In this document: piece after piece, positions 24,401 to 32,676 of the stretch | Layout of the letters: each line of letters opens with the position of its first letter | How positions within the stretch are numbered: position 1 is the first letter of the stretch | Assembly: GCA_020091685.1 (NCBI GenBank) | Contig: CM034607.1 | Span: forward strand, 7,623,465 to 7,687,464 | Source of the DNA: Lutjanus erythropterus | Taxonomy: Eukaryota; Chordata; Actinopteri; Lutjaniformes; Lutjanidae | Reading direction: 5' to 3' | Length of the DNA stretch: 64,000 bases | Notes under the pieces: model-generated | What the model saw: only the letters and a program-made list of their open reading frames with translations | The model's database searches: none | Told to the model about the DNA's origin: nothing | Made by a program: the position numbers and the translations under genes

Positions 24401-26091
24401 AAATTTAGATGTGCAATAACTTTGTTGATTCAAAAAATACAATGCTGCTGGTACCTGACTTTTCCTAAAATTGTCTGTATTTTCATTTCAAATGTCTTCA
24501 CACAATCTACACAAAAGGCAAAGAAAAAGTTAGAATTTTTACTTGTTTCAATTTCCTGACATTAAAATGAAAATAATTAATTAATTAGATGCAATTAAAA
24601 GTAATGTAGGGGAGACCATGGATGATTGTAAGCCTTTTTGGCTCAGCACCTATAAGTCATGAAGTTTTTGTGTTAAAGCTCTCGATTTTTGAAACAAAGT
24701 ACCCTTACTTATTACAAATAGCAATGTTTCAGTGTTGCTGCTGTAGCACTGCTACTGCCAACCCTATCTTTCTACATTGAGTCTGCAGAAGAGTTGTGAA
24801 GAGAGGAAAAGAGCTGTAACCGCAAAGCAGTGTCATTTATAAACGTAAAAGTGAGAGGGTGAGAAAAAGACTGCTTTTCCCCCAATTTTAGATGAAGCTG
24901 CTCAAGCAGGCTGTAGGGCTACTCTGACCTGCTTATATATGCACTAAAATGCAAAGCAAAGGGTTGCATACATGCTGCTTAGGCAGCTAGTGTGGCTCAG
25001 GCATCATTCCCCCTTTGCTTCCAGGTTTGCAGTGAGTGCAGCACATAATGTGCGCACTATGCGTTTGGTATAAGTGTATTAAAGCAATTGCTGATAAAAG
25101 GCACAACAGATTTGGTGTAAGACAAAAAACTCTTTGTTAGGATGTTCACCATAGGCAGGAGCCAATAATACAAAGGTGACCCACTTTTACCAGCAGAGAC
25201 TCCAAAGGGCTTTTCACACTATACTTAGCCCCAGCCTAAGAGAGCTGTTTCTCCAGAGCAGGGTTAGCCCAGAATTTGTGGGGTGATCCCTTGAAAATCA
25301 ACTAAAACTGAGGCTAAAAGCTGCCAGTGTCACATGGGGCTAAAGGATTAAATGAATATTCACAGAAAAATGTTCTCATTAGAAGTGCAGTAATTCCCTG
25401 GGCTTAATTTAACCCTTAACAATGTGTATGGGACAAGAGGCTAAATTAACCCAGGGTTAACCCCTAGTCTGGGGCAAAGGATAGCCCTGGGTCAAATCCC
25501 TTATGAACCGACTCTGCCTGACCAAGGAACAGTGCAAAACACAAACACCCTGTAAAACCACAATGTGCTGTTATTACATTTAAGTTTTAGTACAGATTAA
25601 GCTCATGAACCCTGTTTACTCTGCACTTTTTCCATTAATAGTGTCTGAACCTGAGCTTATTGTCATAAAATCAGAACTGATGACATGCAGAAATCATAGC
25701 GACTGCTCTGTTTTCCTGTTCCTTCCAGGTGATAAGGGAGAAAAAGGAGAAAAGGGAGAACATGGTATTGGTGAAAGAGGAGAGCAGGGACCACCTGGCC
25801 CCATAGGTAACAACCAGTCTTTTACTTACTGTATTCATTCGTAATAGGTCGCTTCCACCCAGCTTGGAGCCCTAATTGTTCCTCTCTCCCACGCTAGGCC
25901 CAGCCGGTCTGCCTGGTTACGGCAAAGACGGAAGCCCGGGACAAGCTGGTGCGCAAGGAGAACCAGGAAACCCTGGTCCCCACGGCCAGCCCGGACCTCC
26001 AGGTCCTCCTGGCCAATGTGACCCCAGCCAGTGTGCCTACTATGCCAGCCTGGCGCAAAGACCCCACACCAAAAACGTCAAGGGGACTTAA
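758..26091 (+). CDS. FACIT collagen alpha chain, type IX-like (col19a1 position), 3' part of gene, 25 exons
   Basis: Joined exons give 1803 bp, 600 residues plus stop, open at the 5' end. Order seen: Gly-X-Y exons with one imperfection (GEGKMGLP); a 20-residue break with a CxxC (exons at 2769 and 2903); an uninterrupted 336-residue COL domain; a helical, charged NC segment ([14 protein letters not shown]...); a short COL domain with two Gly-X-Gly breaks (HGIGERG, GYGKDG); and a C-terminal tail with CDPSQC. This is the FACIT C-terminal plan, so a secreted matrix collagen that binds other fibrils is expected. The tail-to-tail neighbour is col9a1, which in mammals is COL19A1's neighbour, favouring col19a1. 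The long unbroken COL2 and the exon sizes, however, equal those of col9a1, favouring a type IX-like chain; COL19A1 as I recall it has more interruptions. FACIT family is near certain, the exact orthologue is not. Confidence 0.88.
930..965 (+). CDS. Collagen exon, 36 bp
   Basis: Acceptor tttttgtag, donor gtaaat, phase 0. Encodes [12 protein letters not shown]. Confidence 0.9.
1050..1103 (+). CDS. Collagen exon, 54 bp
   Basis: Acceptor gtgtttcag, donor gtgagt. Encodes [18 protein letters not shown]. Confidence 0.92.
1104..1644 (+). other. Intron, AT-rich
   Basis: Intron of 541 bp, AT-rich, with no coding signal or recognised repeat. Confidence 0.8.
1645..1689 (+). CDS. Collagen exon, 45 bp
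   Basis: Acceptor cacatgcag, donor gtaagt. Encodes [15 protein letters not shown], the last triplets before the cysteine-bearing NC segment. Confidence 0.92.
1690..2768 (+). other. Intron, 1.1 kb
   Basis: No exon seen. Two short similar stretches (around 2041-2075 and 2160-2195, both with gactgttagttt/gacttttagttt then acatggacatg-like text) suggest a small local duplication. Confidence 0.6.
2769..2804 (+). CDS. Collagen exon, 36 bp, start of NC3-like segment
   Basis: Acceptor gtctctcag, donor gtaagg. Encodes [12 protein letters not shown], not Gly-X-Y: the first half of the non-collagenous break before the long COL domain. Confidence 0.85.
2903..3016 (+). CDS. Collagen exon, 114 bp, NC3-like CxxC then COL2 start
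   Basis: Acceptor acttcttag, donor gtaaga. Encodes DVCSDCPA then ten Gly-X-Y triplets ending GTDGYQ. The CxxC matches in position the CxxxC (CPAAC) that opens COL2 of col9a1; such cysteines form inter-chain disulfides in type IX collagen. The helical 90 bp equals 36+54, i.e. two col9a1 exons without the intron between them. Confidence 0.9.
3328..3381 (+). CDS. Collagen exon, 54 bp, with GC donor
   Basis: Acceptor attacag; encodes [18 protein letters not shown]. The donor reads AAG|gcaagt, so the following intron is GC-AG rather than GT-AG. Confidence 0.92.
3382..3684 (+). other. GC-AG intron
   Basis: Intron of 303 bp starting gcaagt and ending accacag. Apart from the T-to-C change the donor is consensus. 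It contains a poly-T run near 3452-3468. Confidence 0.85.
3685..3738 (+). CDS. Collagen exon, 54 bp
   Basis: Acceptor caccacag, donor gtatat. Encodes [18 protein letters not shown]. Confidence 0.92.
3739..5327 (+). other. Intron, 1.6 kb, AT-rich repeats
   Basis: No exon seen. Holds the TAAC tandem repeat (4372-4431). Around 4210-5180 it repeatedly uses aacacttta(t/c)aa and its complement plus many short taattaat palindromes, suggesting a degenerate terminal-inverted-repeat element. Confidence 0.6.
4372..4431. repeat. (TAAC)n microsatellite
   Basis: About 14 uninterrupted tetranucleotide units inside an intron. Confidence 0.95.
5328..5381 (+). CDS. Collagen exon, 54 bp
   Basis: Acceptor ttaacag, donor gtaagt. 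Encodes [18 protein letters not shown]. Confidence 0.93.
5550..5603 (+). CDS. Collagen exon, 54 bp
   Basis: Acceptor cctcttcag, donor gtcagg. Encodes [18 protein letters not shown]. Confidence 0.93.
5780..5833 (+). CDS. Collagen exon, 54 bp
   Basis: Acceptor ttccaccag, donor gtaaga. Encodes [18 protein letters not shown]. Confidence 0.93.
5950..6003 (+). CDS. Collagen exon, 54 bp
   Basis: Acceptor gatctgtag, donor gtaagt. Encodes [18 protein letters not shown]. Confidence 0.93.
6342..6565 (-). repeat. Dispersed repeat, copy 1
   Basis: Its reverse complement resembles 49850-50030 over landmarks in the same order: gtgggtggcgcca, ttctccag, gaagaag, taattaaa-gagcacca and attatagagccatg. The complement of tggaaacac near 6775 also matches tgtttccat near 49740. 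Probably a non-autonomous DNA transposon. Confidence 0.6.
6822..6875 (+). CDS. Collagen exon, 54 bp
   Basis: Acceptor tttcatttcag, donor gtaagt. Encodes [18 protein letters not shown]. Confidence 0.93.
6965..7009 (+). CDS. Collagen exon, 45 bp
   Basis: Acceptor tatacag, donor gtcagt. Encodes [15 protein letters not shown]. This 45-bp exon after a run of 54s has an exact counterpart in col9a1 (39342-39386). Confidence 0.93.
7010..11681 (+). other. Intron, 4.7 kb
   Basis: No exon was found. It holds hAT-like remnants (around 8150-8225, with a gtttaggaaacactg end), a CA microsatellite at 9397-9446 next to a GC-richer stretch (9150-9395), and a second remnant near 10550-10610 (cgtaccaccagtg...cagtttgagaatc). 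Open frames here are low-complexity (VCVCVC) or lack domains. Confidence 0.65.
9397..9446. repeat. (CA)n microsatellite
   Basis: Twenty-five uninterrupted CA units. Confidence 0.97.
11682..11735 (+). CDS. Collagen exon, 54 bp
   Basis: Acceptor ctgccaaacag, donor gtaagt. Encodes [18 protein letters not shown]. Confidence 0.93.
11736..13799 (+). other. Intron, 2.1 kb, half of it repeat field
   Basis: Contains the TGTCATGACA-rich repeat field (12290-13060). No Gly-X-Y exon is present; the 121-codon open frame at 12835 lies inside the repeat. Confidence 0.7.
12290..13060. repeat. Degenerate repeat field (gacaaagacattgacatgttatgttgtcatgg-type unit)
   Basis: Variants of one phrase recur: aacaaagacattaacatgtt (12331), gacaaagacgttgacaggtt (12738) and gacaaagacattcacaagtt (12813), each followed by gttgtcat-like text. 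Short phrases such as tttatgacaagtccaaa and tattcatgacac also recur. An old, diverged tandem or palindromic satellite. Confidence 0.65.
13800..13853 (+). CDS. Collagen exon, 54 bp
   Basis: Acceptor ttttggcag, donor gtgagt. Encodes [18 protein letters not shown]. Confidence 0.93.
14030..14083 (+). CDS. Collagen exon, 54 bp
   Basis: Acceptor gcatcccag, donor gtgagt. Encodes [18 protein letters not shown]. Confidence 0.93.
14212..14443. mobile_element. MITE with ~35-bp terminal inverted repeats
   Basis: The left end cactttagtttacagtac... and the reverse complement of the right end cactttattttacagtac... agree over about 35 bp (through taataaga-gtaaca). Interior has repeated gtctaataaagg text; no coding. 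Likely a non-autonomous DNA transposon. Confidence 0.8.
15690..16400. repeat. AT-rich ttattta/taaataaa field
   Basis: The left half is rich in ttatttatt, the right half in aaataaata, with shared phrases in opposite orientation (e.g. aaatatta/taatattt, catttac/gtaaatg). It looks like an old inverted low-complexity repeat. Confidence 0.55.
16505..16615 (+). mobile_element. tRNA-derived SINE fragment
   Basis: gtcctggtcc-atgtagcagagtggttaag resembles a tRNA 5' half with an A box (tagcagagtgg), and ggtttgattct resembles a B box 50 bp later. The 3' tail is cut short and no target duplication was found. Confidence 0.6.
17330..17580 (+). repeat. Dispersed repeat, first of two nearby direct copies
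   Basis: Shares with 17966-18225, in the same order, ttctggttttgc, gatccctttttaaaa, ctgtccattgtg, gaatctgtcaagt, aagaaaa-ggagagtt and gacaaagact. Confidence 0.8.
17966..18225 (+). repeat. Dispersed repeat, second direct copy
   Basis: See the block at 17330. This copy has an expanded T run (about 14 T near 18125) and lies about 640 bp downstream of the first. Confidence 0.8.
19716..19997. mobile_element. Non-autonomous hAT-type element with 8-bp target duplication
   Basis: Ends are cagaggttctcaaga and, inverted, cagccattctcaacc, a typical hAT terminus. Flanks are cctgagag (19708-19715) and ccttagag (19998-20005), an 8-bp duplication with one mismatch. The 282-bp body has no coding. Confidence 0.75.
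19953..19967 (+). promoter_or_regulatory. CTCF-like core motif inside the hAT element
   Basis: ccactagatggcgct fits the vertebrate CTCF core CCASYAGRKGGCRS at every position. Occupancy is unknown; it may simply be part of the transposon consensus. Confidence 0.4.
20869..20940 (+). CDS. Collagen exon, 72 bp
   Basis: Acceptor tcacacag, donor gtgagt. Eight triplets, beginning [16 protein letters not shown] and ending GPKGPA. Same size and position as the col9a1 exon at 37304-37375. Confidence 0.93.
21041..21076 (+). CDS. Collagen exon, 36 bp
   Basis: Acceptor ggatttgcag, donor gtaagc. Encodes [12 protein letters not shown]. Confidence 0.93.
21171..21215 (+). CDS. Collagen exon, 45 bp
   Basis: The acceptor is preceded by 21 consecutive T; donor gtgagt. 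Encodes [15 protein letters not shown]. Confidence 0.92.
21216..22831 (+). other. Intron, 1.6 kb
   Basis: No exon found and no clear repeat. A-rich text around 21895-22030 explains a spurious reverse-strand open frame rich in Phe and Leu. Confidence 0.6.
22832..23011 (+). CDS. Collagen exon, 180 bp, end of COL2
   Basis: Acceptor tctaatccag, donor gtgagt, phase 0. Twenty perfect triplets, starting [19 protein letters not shown] and ending GVPGQR. In col9a1 the same 180 bp is split into 33+147 bp (36861-36893 and 36462-36608). Confidence 0.95.
23152..23218 (+). CDS. Collagen exon, 67 bp, NC2-like helix
   Basis: Acceptor tgttgtctcag, donor gtgagg after the first base of a codon (phase 1). Encodes [18 protein letters not shown] and KQLD. 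Charged, amphipathic, with no Gly-X-Y: the trimer-selecting NC segment between COL2 and COL1. Confidence 0.92.
23308..23843. mobile_element. Foldback MITE, 536 bp
   Basis: Ends aagggacagttcacccca and its inverted copy tggggtgaactgtccctt. The arms pair nearly throughout: gatccggttgctcaagat with atcttgagtaactggatc, and ccttgttgtgagcagttt with aaactgctcacaacaagg. The hairpin centre is near 23575. It fills about 80% of the 670-bp intron that splits NC2. Confidence 0.9.
23889..24071 (+). CDS. Collagen exon, 183 bp, end of NC2 and start of COL1
   Basis: Acceptor tctgtttag, donor gtagga, phases 1 and 1. Encodes [19 protein letters not shown], then [13 protein letters not shown] and further triplets ending GPLGPKG. 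Counterpart of the 195-bp col9a1 exon at 35078-35272. Confidence 0.94.
24072..25728 (+). other. Intron, 1.7 kb
   Basis: No exon. The 25200-25510 part has a repeat-like look, with complementary phrases (gttagcccagaatttgtgggg; taaattaacccagggttaacccc; ggctaaa) of the kind seen in old DNA-transposon relics. Confidence 0.55.
25729..25806 (+). CDS. Collagen exon, 78 bp, COL1
   Basis: Acceptor ccttccag, donor gtaaca, phases 1 and 1. Encodes (G)[19 protein letters not shown] then GPPGPIG. The HGIGERG break sits where col9a1 has DGVGIKG. Confidence 0.94.
   Translation: MIREKKEKRENMVLVKEESRDHLAP
25898..26091 (+). CDS. Collagen terminal exon: COL1 end, NC1 and stop
   Basis: Acceptor cacgctag, phase 1, stop taa at 26089-26091. 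Encodes (G)[15 protein letters not shown] and more triplets, then [18 protein letters not shown] and TKNVKGT. The CDPSQC pair matches CDPSTC at the end of col9a1 and is typical of FACIT NC1 tails. Confidence 0.95.
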
Positions 26092-26989
26092 GAAAGAGGA
26101 GACACATGGAGCTTGAAGTCCAGCTGTATTTATGAACTTGGTTGTGTCAGTCTGAATCAAGAACTTTTCTTTTTCAAGATCACCTCAGTACGGAGGGCTG
26201 AAGCAATATGTGCTGCCGGTCAGATTCTTTGTTTTGTTTGTTTTTTGGTATGAAGCTTGGGATGGATGGGGATTAAGCATCGAGGGACTATTTCAGATTA
26301 AATATGGGGTAAAGAGGGCAGCTAAATAGTTTTTTTTTCCTCACTCGCATGCTTCCTGTAAAATATATAGGGAGATAACAAGGATGGTGCAATTCCCTCC
26401 TCTTAAACCCTCCATCGGGAGTGAAGATTTGGGAGTCTGATATTGTATCGTTTCATCAGTAATTATCTCAAAAGTCCAGTTAGGCATTTTCTTGCAGGAA
26501 GACCACAGTCTTTGTTTTTCCTGCCTTCCTCACACCATTTTGCATCAATTACTGCTCACAGCCCACACTGTCAAGCAATAGATGTCAGTTACTGCTCACT
26601 AAATTGATCCCTCGCTATGGGGTCTTCTACCAGTCTATTGGTAATTACTCAGTCAGGGGAATTATCTGTTTTATTGTCAGTGATGGGAAGGGGGGAGGAC
26701 AGACAGTGTGAGGCACAATCTCAAATACCAATAGTGATTTTGTGTAGGAGGAGTGTTAATGAGTTAGTGTGGGGAGTGATGAATGGCCACATTTGTGCAC
26801 TTCTCGCCTCCAAGCCAGTAGCATTGTTCTCATGTGGCCTTGTTTTGGATGGTATCGGCACCCCAAAGCAGGCAGGAAAATGAAATAAGTGCTGGAAAAG
26901 TTCCCCCCTAAACACATTTGTAAACGTGATTATGTCTGATTGTATTTAGACATAAACGAAACAAGATTTTATTCTGGGAACAAACTGGA

Positions 26990-27610
26990 GGCAGCAGAAA
27001 TTACTCATAAATTAGAGAATTGGCATTGTTGTTTCAAGCTTTGGGAAAGATTGGAAGGATTTCATTCCAAAATTCTGTTTATTTGCCTACAAAAAAGCAA
27101 CACAGTACCCACACTGTCATTATGTATGAATTTGTCTCATTTAGGGCGCGTTCACACCTAAAGTTTTGGCTCCTGAATCAAACCAACATAAGTAAGATAA
27201 GAAGTAAGATTGTTTCAGTTTTGGCTTTCAGAGAGATTTGAAAGATTTGATTCCAAAAATCAGTTTATTGGCCTACAAAAAAGCAAGAGTATCAACACTA
27301 TTAATCATTTTGTATTATTTAGGATGGGTTTACACCTAAAGGTTTGGTTTCTGAATTGAACCAATGTGAGGATGATACATCATTCCAGTTTTGGCTTTGG
27401 GAGACATACGAAACATTTAATATCAAAATTCTCTTAATTTGCCTAAAAAATGTAACACAACACCCACCCTATCATTCATTTTCTATGACATTGTATCATT
27501 TAGAGCGCATTCACACCTAAAGATTTGCTTCCTGACTCGAATCAATGCTAGGATGGTACAACTCAGCGCAAACGATCTGGAAATTTTAAACACAAGTCGT
27601 GAGGTGGAAA
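26990..27610 (+). repeat. Tandem repeat, ~180-bp period, about 3.5 copies
   Basis: The phrase ttcacacctaaag/tacacctaaagg/tcacacctaaag recurs at 27151, 27331 and 27511, exactly 180 bp apart. It is followed each time by a ttggct/ctgaat segment, and preceded by a tttattTgcctacaaaaaa-like segment. Confidence 0.85.
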
Positions 27611-28015
27611 TGTTCAATTACTGATTGTAACATCTGCAGGTAAAAAGACAACAATGGCCCAATTTCTACCTGGATATTCTACATCATGAAGTACCATCTG
27701 GTTCTGTTCTTGTTGGTGTTTATCTGGAGCACATATCAGCAAACTTAAACAGCTTTGTCTCCCTGCAGGTCCACATTTTGGTTGCAATTGTGCACAAACA
27801 ATGGTGCGCTTTTGTGATTGGTTCGACACCAAAAATGAACGGCTTGATGGCTCTCAAAGACACCTCTTTGAGGCGGATCAGAGAGCAGTTGCTTGGTCTG
27901 CGCCAGAGTTTGAGTCTGGCGTTAAAACCAATCCAAACAAACCACACCCAGGGGGTAAACGCTCCAGCATTTATTTCAACTGGACTAGACAAGGCTGGTG
28001 TGAACCCGCCCTTAA
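27505..28015. mobile_element. Possible DNA-transposon relic joined to the tandem repeat
   Basis: The left end tagagcgcattcacacc (also tagggcgcgttcacacc at 27142) is inverted at the right end as ggtgtgaacccgccctta (27997-28014). The interior has no intact coding. Confidence 0.5.
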
Positions 28016-28969
28016 TGGGGATATCTTATTTTGAAATTAAATTTGCCTGAAATTTTGTCCAAAATAGTAATAATAGGACATGTATGCATAATTCATACAT
28101 CCCATTTAATGATTTGTTCCCAGATCAACCCCAGGATGCCCATTAAACCTAAAGTCTCAAAAGGCGAGACGTCATGACAGGAAGACATGTCACTGTTAGA
28201 TTTGTACTTTTATGTTTAATGAAGTGGCTCTGGTCATTCTCACTTTGAGGTATGCATAGACTTGAGCAGTAAACAGCTTTGAAGAGGTGGTATAATTGCA
28301 GCCTTTGTTCACCTTTCTTGAAAAGCTGCTTGTTCCACACTACTTTCTTTAAATGTGTCACTTCCTTTCTGTTCGGTGAGGCTTATTAAGTGCCTACACT
28401 GTGGCAGTGCCCGGGCAGGCAGCTCAGCCCCGCTCTGAAAAGACCTTGCTTTTCTTATTTGTCCCTTGGAACCTGAAATTGGAGAGCTGCTTCCATGCAT
28501 CTTGATGACCAGAGCATTGTGATGCCCATTTGAAAGATGTTTTGCCTTACGTCCCTCATGGACCAATTACACCTCTCCCCAACCTCAGACATGCTGGTCA
28601 TCTAGAACCTATTAAATAGCCCCCACAAAGGTATCACATTTGTCTTCCTTTCAAAAACAAGATCAAAAGGGAAGCGGGGGAGCAATTTTCAAGAAGAGAA
28701 TACAGAAATCTCATCTGAGCTTGGCAAGACAGTAAGACCTACAGGTCAAAGATTACCACTATATGGGCCAGTAATATGTATCATTTGTTGCTCAGGTTAC
28801 CTAATGAAAGGTGCATCATAAGTGTGTGAAGTTGTGGGTCAGACACAACTCAGTTTTGAAGATGTTGGTAAAGCAGACTGGAAGTTTTAGTTTGACTAAT
28901 ATTTCTCAACTGCTCTGGAGGCAGGACTGATTTAATTTGTCAGGGTAAGGCAAGCACAGACTGCATAAA

Positions 28970-29260
28970 AGAGGTGGACGTAGCCTCTGGGTCTGAAAAG
29001 TGAAGCCGATGCAGAAGTGCCTTGGACTTGTATTCTTCCTAATGGCCAGCAGGAGGCAACTCCACTGGTTGCAATGGAAGTCTATGAGAAAATGACCCTA
29101 CTTTTCACTTGATTCATGACCTCAGTAAGCAATTCCTAATGAGTTTATGGCCTTAATCAATAGTTTCAAGTCTTCAGTACAATACAATGTTACTTTTTGT
29201 AAATTATGGTCCCGTTTAGAGTAAAATAGATGCTAAAACAGTAATCAGGATAGAGGTGTA
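28970..29260. repeat. Probable dispersed repeat
   Basis: The segment ctctgggtctgaaaagtgaagccgatgcagaagtg ... ctatgagaaaatga-cctacttttcacttgattcatgacctcagtaa resembles a repeat I associate with spiny-rayed fish genomes. Class not assigned. Confidence 0.4.
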
Positions 29261-31339
29261 GCAATGCACATCCATGTTGCTATGTCCATTTAACTAGCCG
29301 TGAAGTTGTTTTTTGGTATTGTCTTTGTTTTCATCTCAGAAGTTTGACCACTGCACATAATTTCACTTCATAAAAGTTGATTGTAACATTTTAGCCTAAA
29401 AATGTTCAGCTTTCAGTGGCATTTAGGACACTTGGTTGTAAAAGTGCTTTAATTTTGTTTTGGCCTTTTATTGCTATAGAATCCCAATTCACATGCTGAA
29501 AGCCAAAGTGCCAAACTTGAGACTCAGAACAGTCCACAAACCCATGGGTGATGCCAGGGTGACTATGTCCACTTCTTTTGTACAGTCTTTAAAGGCAAGG
29601 CTATATTTTTTTAAAGAAAAACATATCACCTTCTTCATCTTACAAATGAAAAGTTGATAAGAAGTTCAGTTGCAATAAAATGCACCCTTGCTAATCCAGT
29701 AGACTCAGGGGATTTGCTGCCTCACTTGGTCTGGTATGACCAGTAGCTTATGGTGGCTAATATTAGCTAATGTTAGCAAAAGGTTGAATTTACCATTATC
29801 CTTCCATTTTCACTTTTTGCCACATGTGGACAAAAAGCTTCTCTTCAGCAAAAGTTACATAGTTACAACAAATTTACATTGGCTGGCTTTATATTACAAT
29901 AATTGGGTGTTATTTTTTCAAACAAACTTGTATATAGGCTACCAAAGTGTGGTTTCAATATAAAAAATATTTACTGTATGAAAAAGGCTTATTTTTCATT
30001 AACCCATGGTCCTCACATGAGGTTAGACATTCGGCAGGATGGACCTAGTGGCTTGCATAAATACCTAAAAATGGCTAGCTTAAAATTAGCTGGCCAGTTA
30101 TGCTAACTAGCTGCTTTTCACTGTAAGGTCACGTCACCAACAATGTTACAAGTACCTCCTCTGAGGTTTAACTCAACCAGTGAGACATTTTATGCTTTCA
30201 GAGCAGCTCTGCCTCTGAGAAACACTTATATCACTAAAACTACATTAAATTCAGAATAAAAATTGGTCCAAAATATGTGATTGAAATAAATGACCTGCTC
30301 TGTCAATATGTTCATACCATTTAATATATCTTTCTATTAGCTGCTTCTTTGTCAGTGAAACCGTATCAGTATTGCCCTTTCTCCATTTTGTAAATGCTTG
30401 TTACAGTTACCAATAGACTTTGTGTTACAGGGTGGGACGCTAAGTTTCTGCACACAGTTTAAGATTTTGTAATACATATACAGTAAGCCAAACATCTTTA
30501 ATTATTCAAATTAGCTGTTTTTGCCAAGATTTTCTTAAGTTATACTGCTAAATTATTCATGATTTGAACAAATACAGTAGTGTTTTAATGCAGTAACTGT
30601 TTCACCATCTTTTCCTGATGAATTGGTGCTAAGATATTTTAAATTAGTAGCATATTGTAAGTATTGGAAAGACACATGTACTGTACTGTATAATAAAGAC
30701 TGGAACAGATTCATTTTATAAAACAGGCTTTGTTATGTTTTTTTGAATTTTCACATACTGTCTGAAAGATCCCGCTCAGTTTTATCACCATACATTTAAA
30801 ATAAGTTCCCTTTGAGATCTGCCATCCGTCATGTTAAATATGTATCTGAATATAAAAAGCAATCTCCAGTCTTTGTGCTGAATAGAATTTTATGAAGCAT
30901 GTGCATCCTCTCACTTATGCACGCAACTTAAAATCCACTGGCTCTGAGCCATGATAAGATCTATTAAATCAAAGGGATGTCCTTTGGATGACTGCTGTGC
31001 TAACTCTTCCCAGCAGCTCGGTAAAGGTCATATTTGATCTGTGAATGTATTTGTGCTGCGCAGACAGAGGTGGGGATGATGTTGACTCTCCTTTTGTAAC
31101 CAGGCAACAGTGAAATGCCCTCCTGAATCCAGATTATATCCATAACAACCCAGGGACCTTGTTTTCAACACAAAACCATTTGACTGTAGAACGGAATGTG
31201 AATTTCATTGATCGACCTTGCCGTGTGAATACCAACCATCTTATTTCTCTTAATTGTGCTATGTAATACTGTGACTCATTTTCACTTGCATATATTTGAA
31301 TTTTAATAGTAATAGAACATAGCTGCAGCAGCTCTAAGA

Positions 31340-31850
31340 TACAACCCCAATTATTCCAGTTGTGTCAAACATAAACACAGAATCCAATCATTTGCAAATG
31401 ATTTTCAATTTGTATTCAACTGAATACAGTACAAAGACAAGATAGCTCATGTTCAAACTGATAAAATTTATTGTTGTTGTAAATACATACTCATTCTGAA
31501 TTTGATGCCTGCAACAGGTTACAAAAAAGGTTCATCGGTAACAGTATCGTGATTTAGAGCAACATACACGGCCATCCAGATCTAGTGGTAGTTAGTACTA
31601 GACTTGCTAGCCTGCAGAAAATGTGTAGTGCTTTATGAAGCATATATAAACCAAGGATGAGAAATAATTTCACTTTTGTGTAATTTAACACACTGGTAAA
31701 CATGCTTCTGTCCCAGCTTTCTTCAAACGTGTTGCAGACATCAAAGACAAAAAGAACGATAAAGTTAATCAGTTTGAACATTAAATATCATGTCTTTGTA
31801 CTGTATTCAAATCAACAATGACCAACTTTTTTTTTGGAATTGTAGTTGTA
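31340..31850. mobile_element. Tc1/mariner-type MITE, 511 bp, flanked by TA
   Basis: Starts tacaaccccaatt and ends aattgtagttgta. The inner arms ctgaatacagtacaaagacaa and, inverted, tgtctttgtactgtattcaa extend the inverted repeat beyond 100 bp. TA lies at both edges. Its ends match the longer element at 55331-56586, so it is an internally deleted derivative. Confidence 0.8.
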
Positions 31851-32676
31851 GATTTTGTTCTCCATTAAACAGTCTTCCTATGCACAAACTTCCAAAACAC
31901 ATCACTTTATTACACTGTTTGAAAAAGAACATTAATATGACAAAATCAGGCAAAACACGTGTATGATTTTAAATGAGAAAGCATTGATTTGAATTTTTTT
32001 AGAGTTTTGTTTTGGAAGCAAAGGCTAAAAACACAGTTCCACTTTACCAAATTTTGTTCCTGACTGGCTCATAACTGCAGTGGAGAATCAGTGGGTCAAA
32101 ATGGGACCAGGTCTGATGTAGACTTTACATGTACTGTAGCTAAAAGAGGAGGAACAATGTTTTCAGAGAGCTTATTCAAGGATTTAAAAGAAGTACATGC
32201 AAAAGAGGAAATCAAAGAAATGTGCCTTTATTTTACACACAACAAAAATATAAATGCAACGCTTATGTAAGAGACTTCTTCTCTGCACACAAATGGTTAA
32301 TTTCTGTCAAATTTATATCACAAATTAAACTTCACACTGCAGTTTTTCCTTGAAAAAAAAGCTTTTATTAGGCACTGAGCTTAACTGAACTACATATGAT
32401 TTTTTCCCTAGGAGGGCCAAGTTATGCTGCCCTACTGTGCTTTTACATGACTAGTACTCACTGCCTTCATTGGTTGGCTTGGTTTGGTTCAGGCATGAGG
32501 AGGGACTGGTTAGGATTTGGGTAAGAATATCAGGATAAGCCAATCAGGGGCGGAGTAGGACAGGTCATAACTTTGCCCCCTTGGGAAGAGGTTTCAGTAT
32601 CTGTAGCTCTATGTGAAAGAACACAAATTAACACATTATTGAACAAAATTTGAGAGAAATAAACCTCTTGTGCGCA

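Larger units (their letters stand above)
26092..30720 (+). other. 3' UTR and downstream region of the plus-strand gene
   Basis: No further exon. Candidate poly(A) signals aataaa occur at 29674, 30255 and 30692; the last, in ctgtataataaagactgg, has the best-looking context but would make a 4.6-kb UTR. Where transcription ends cannot be decided from sequence. Repeats at 26990-28015 and around 28970-29260 lie inside. Confidence 0.4.
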
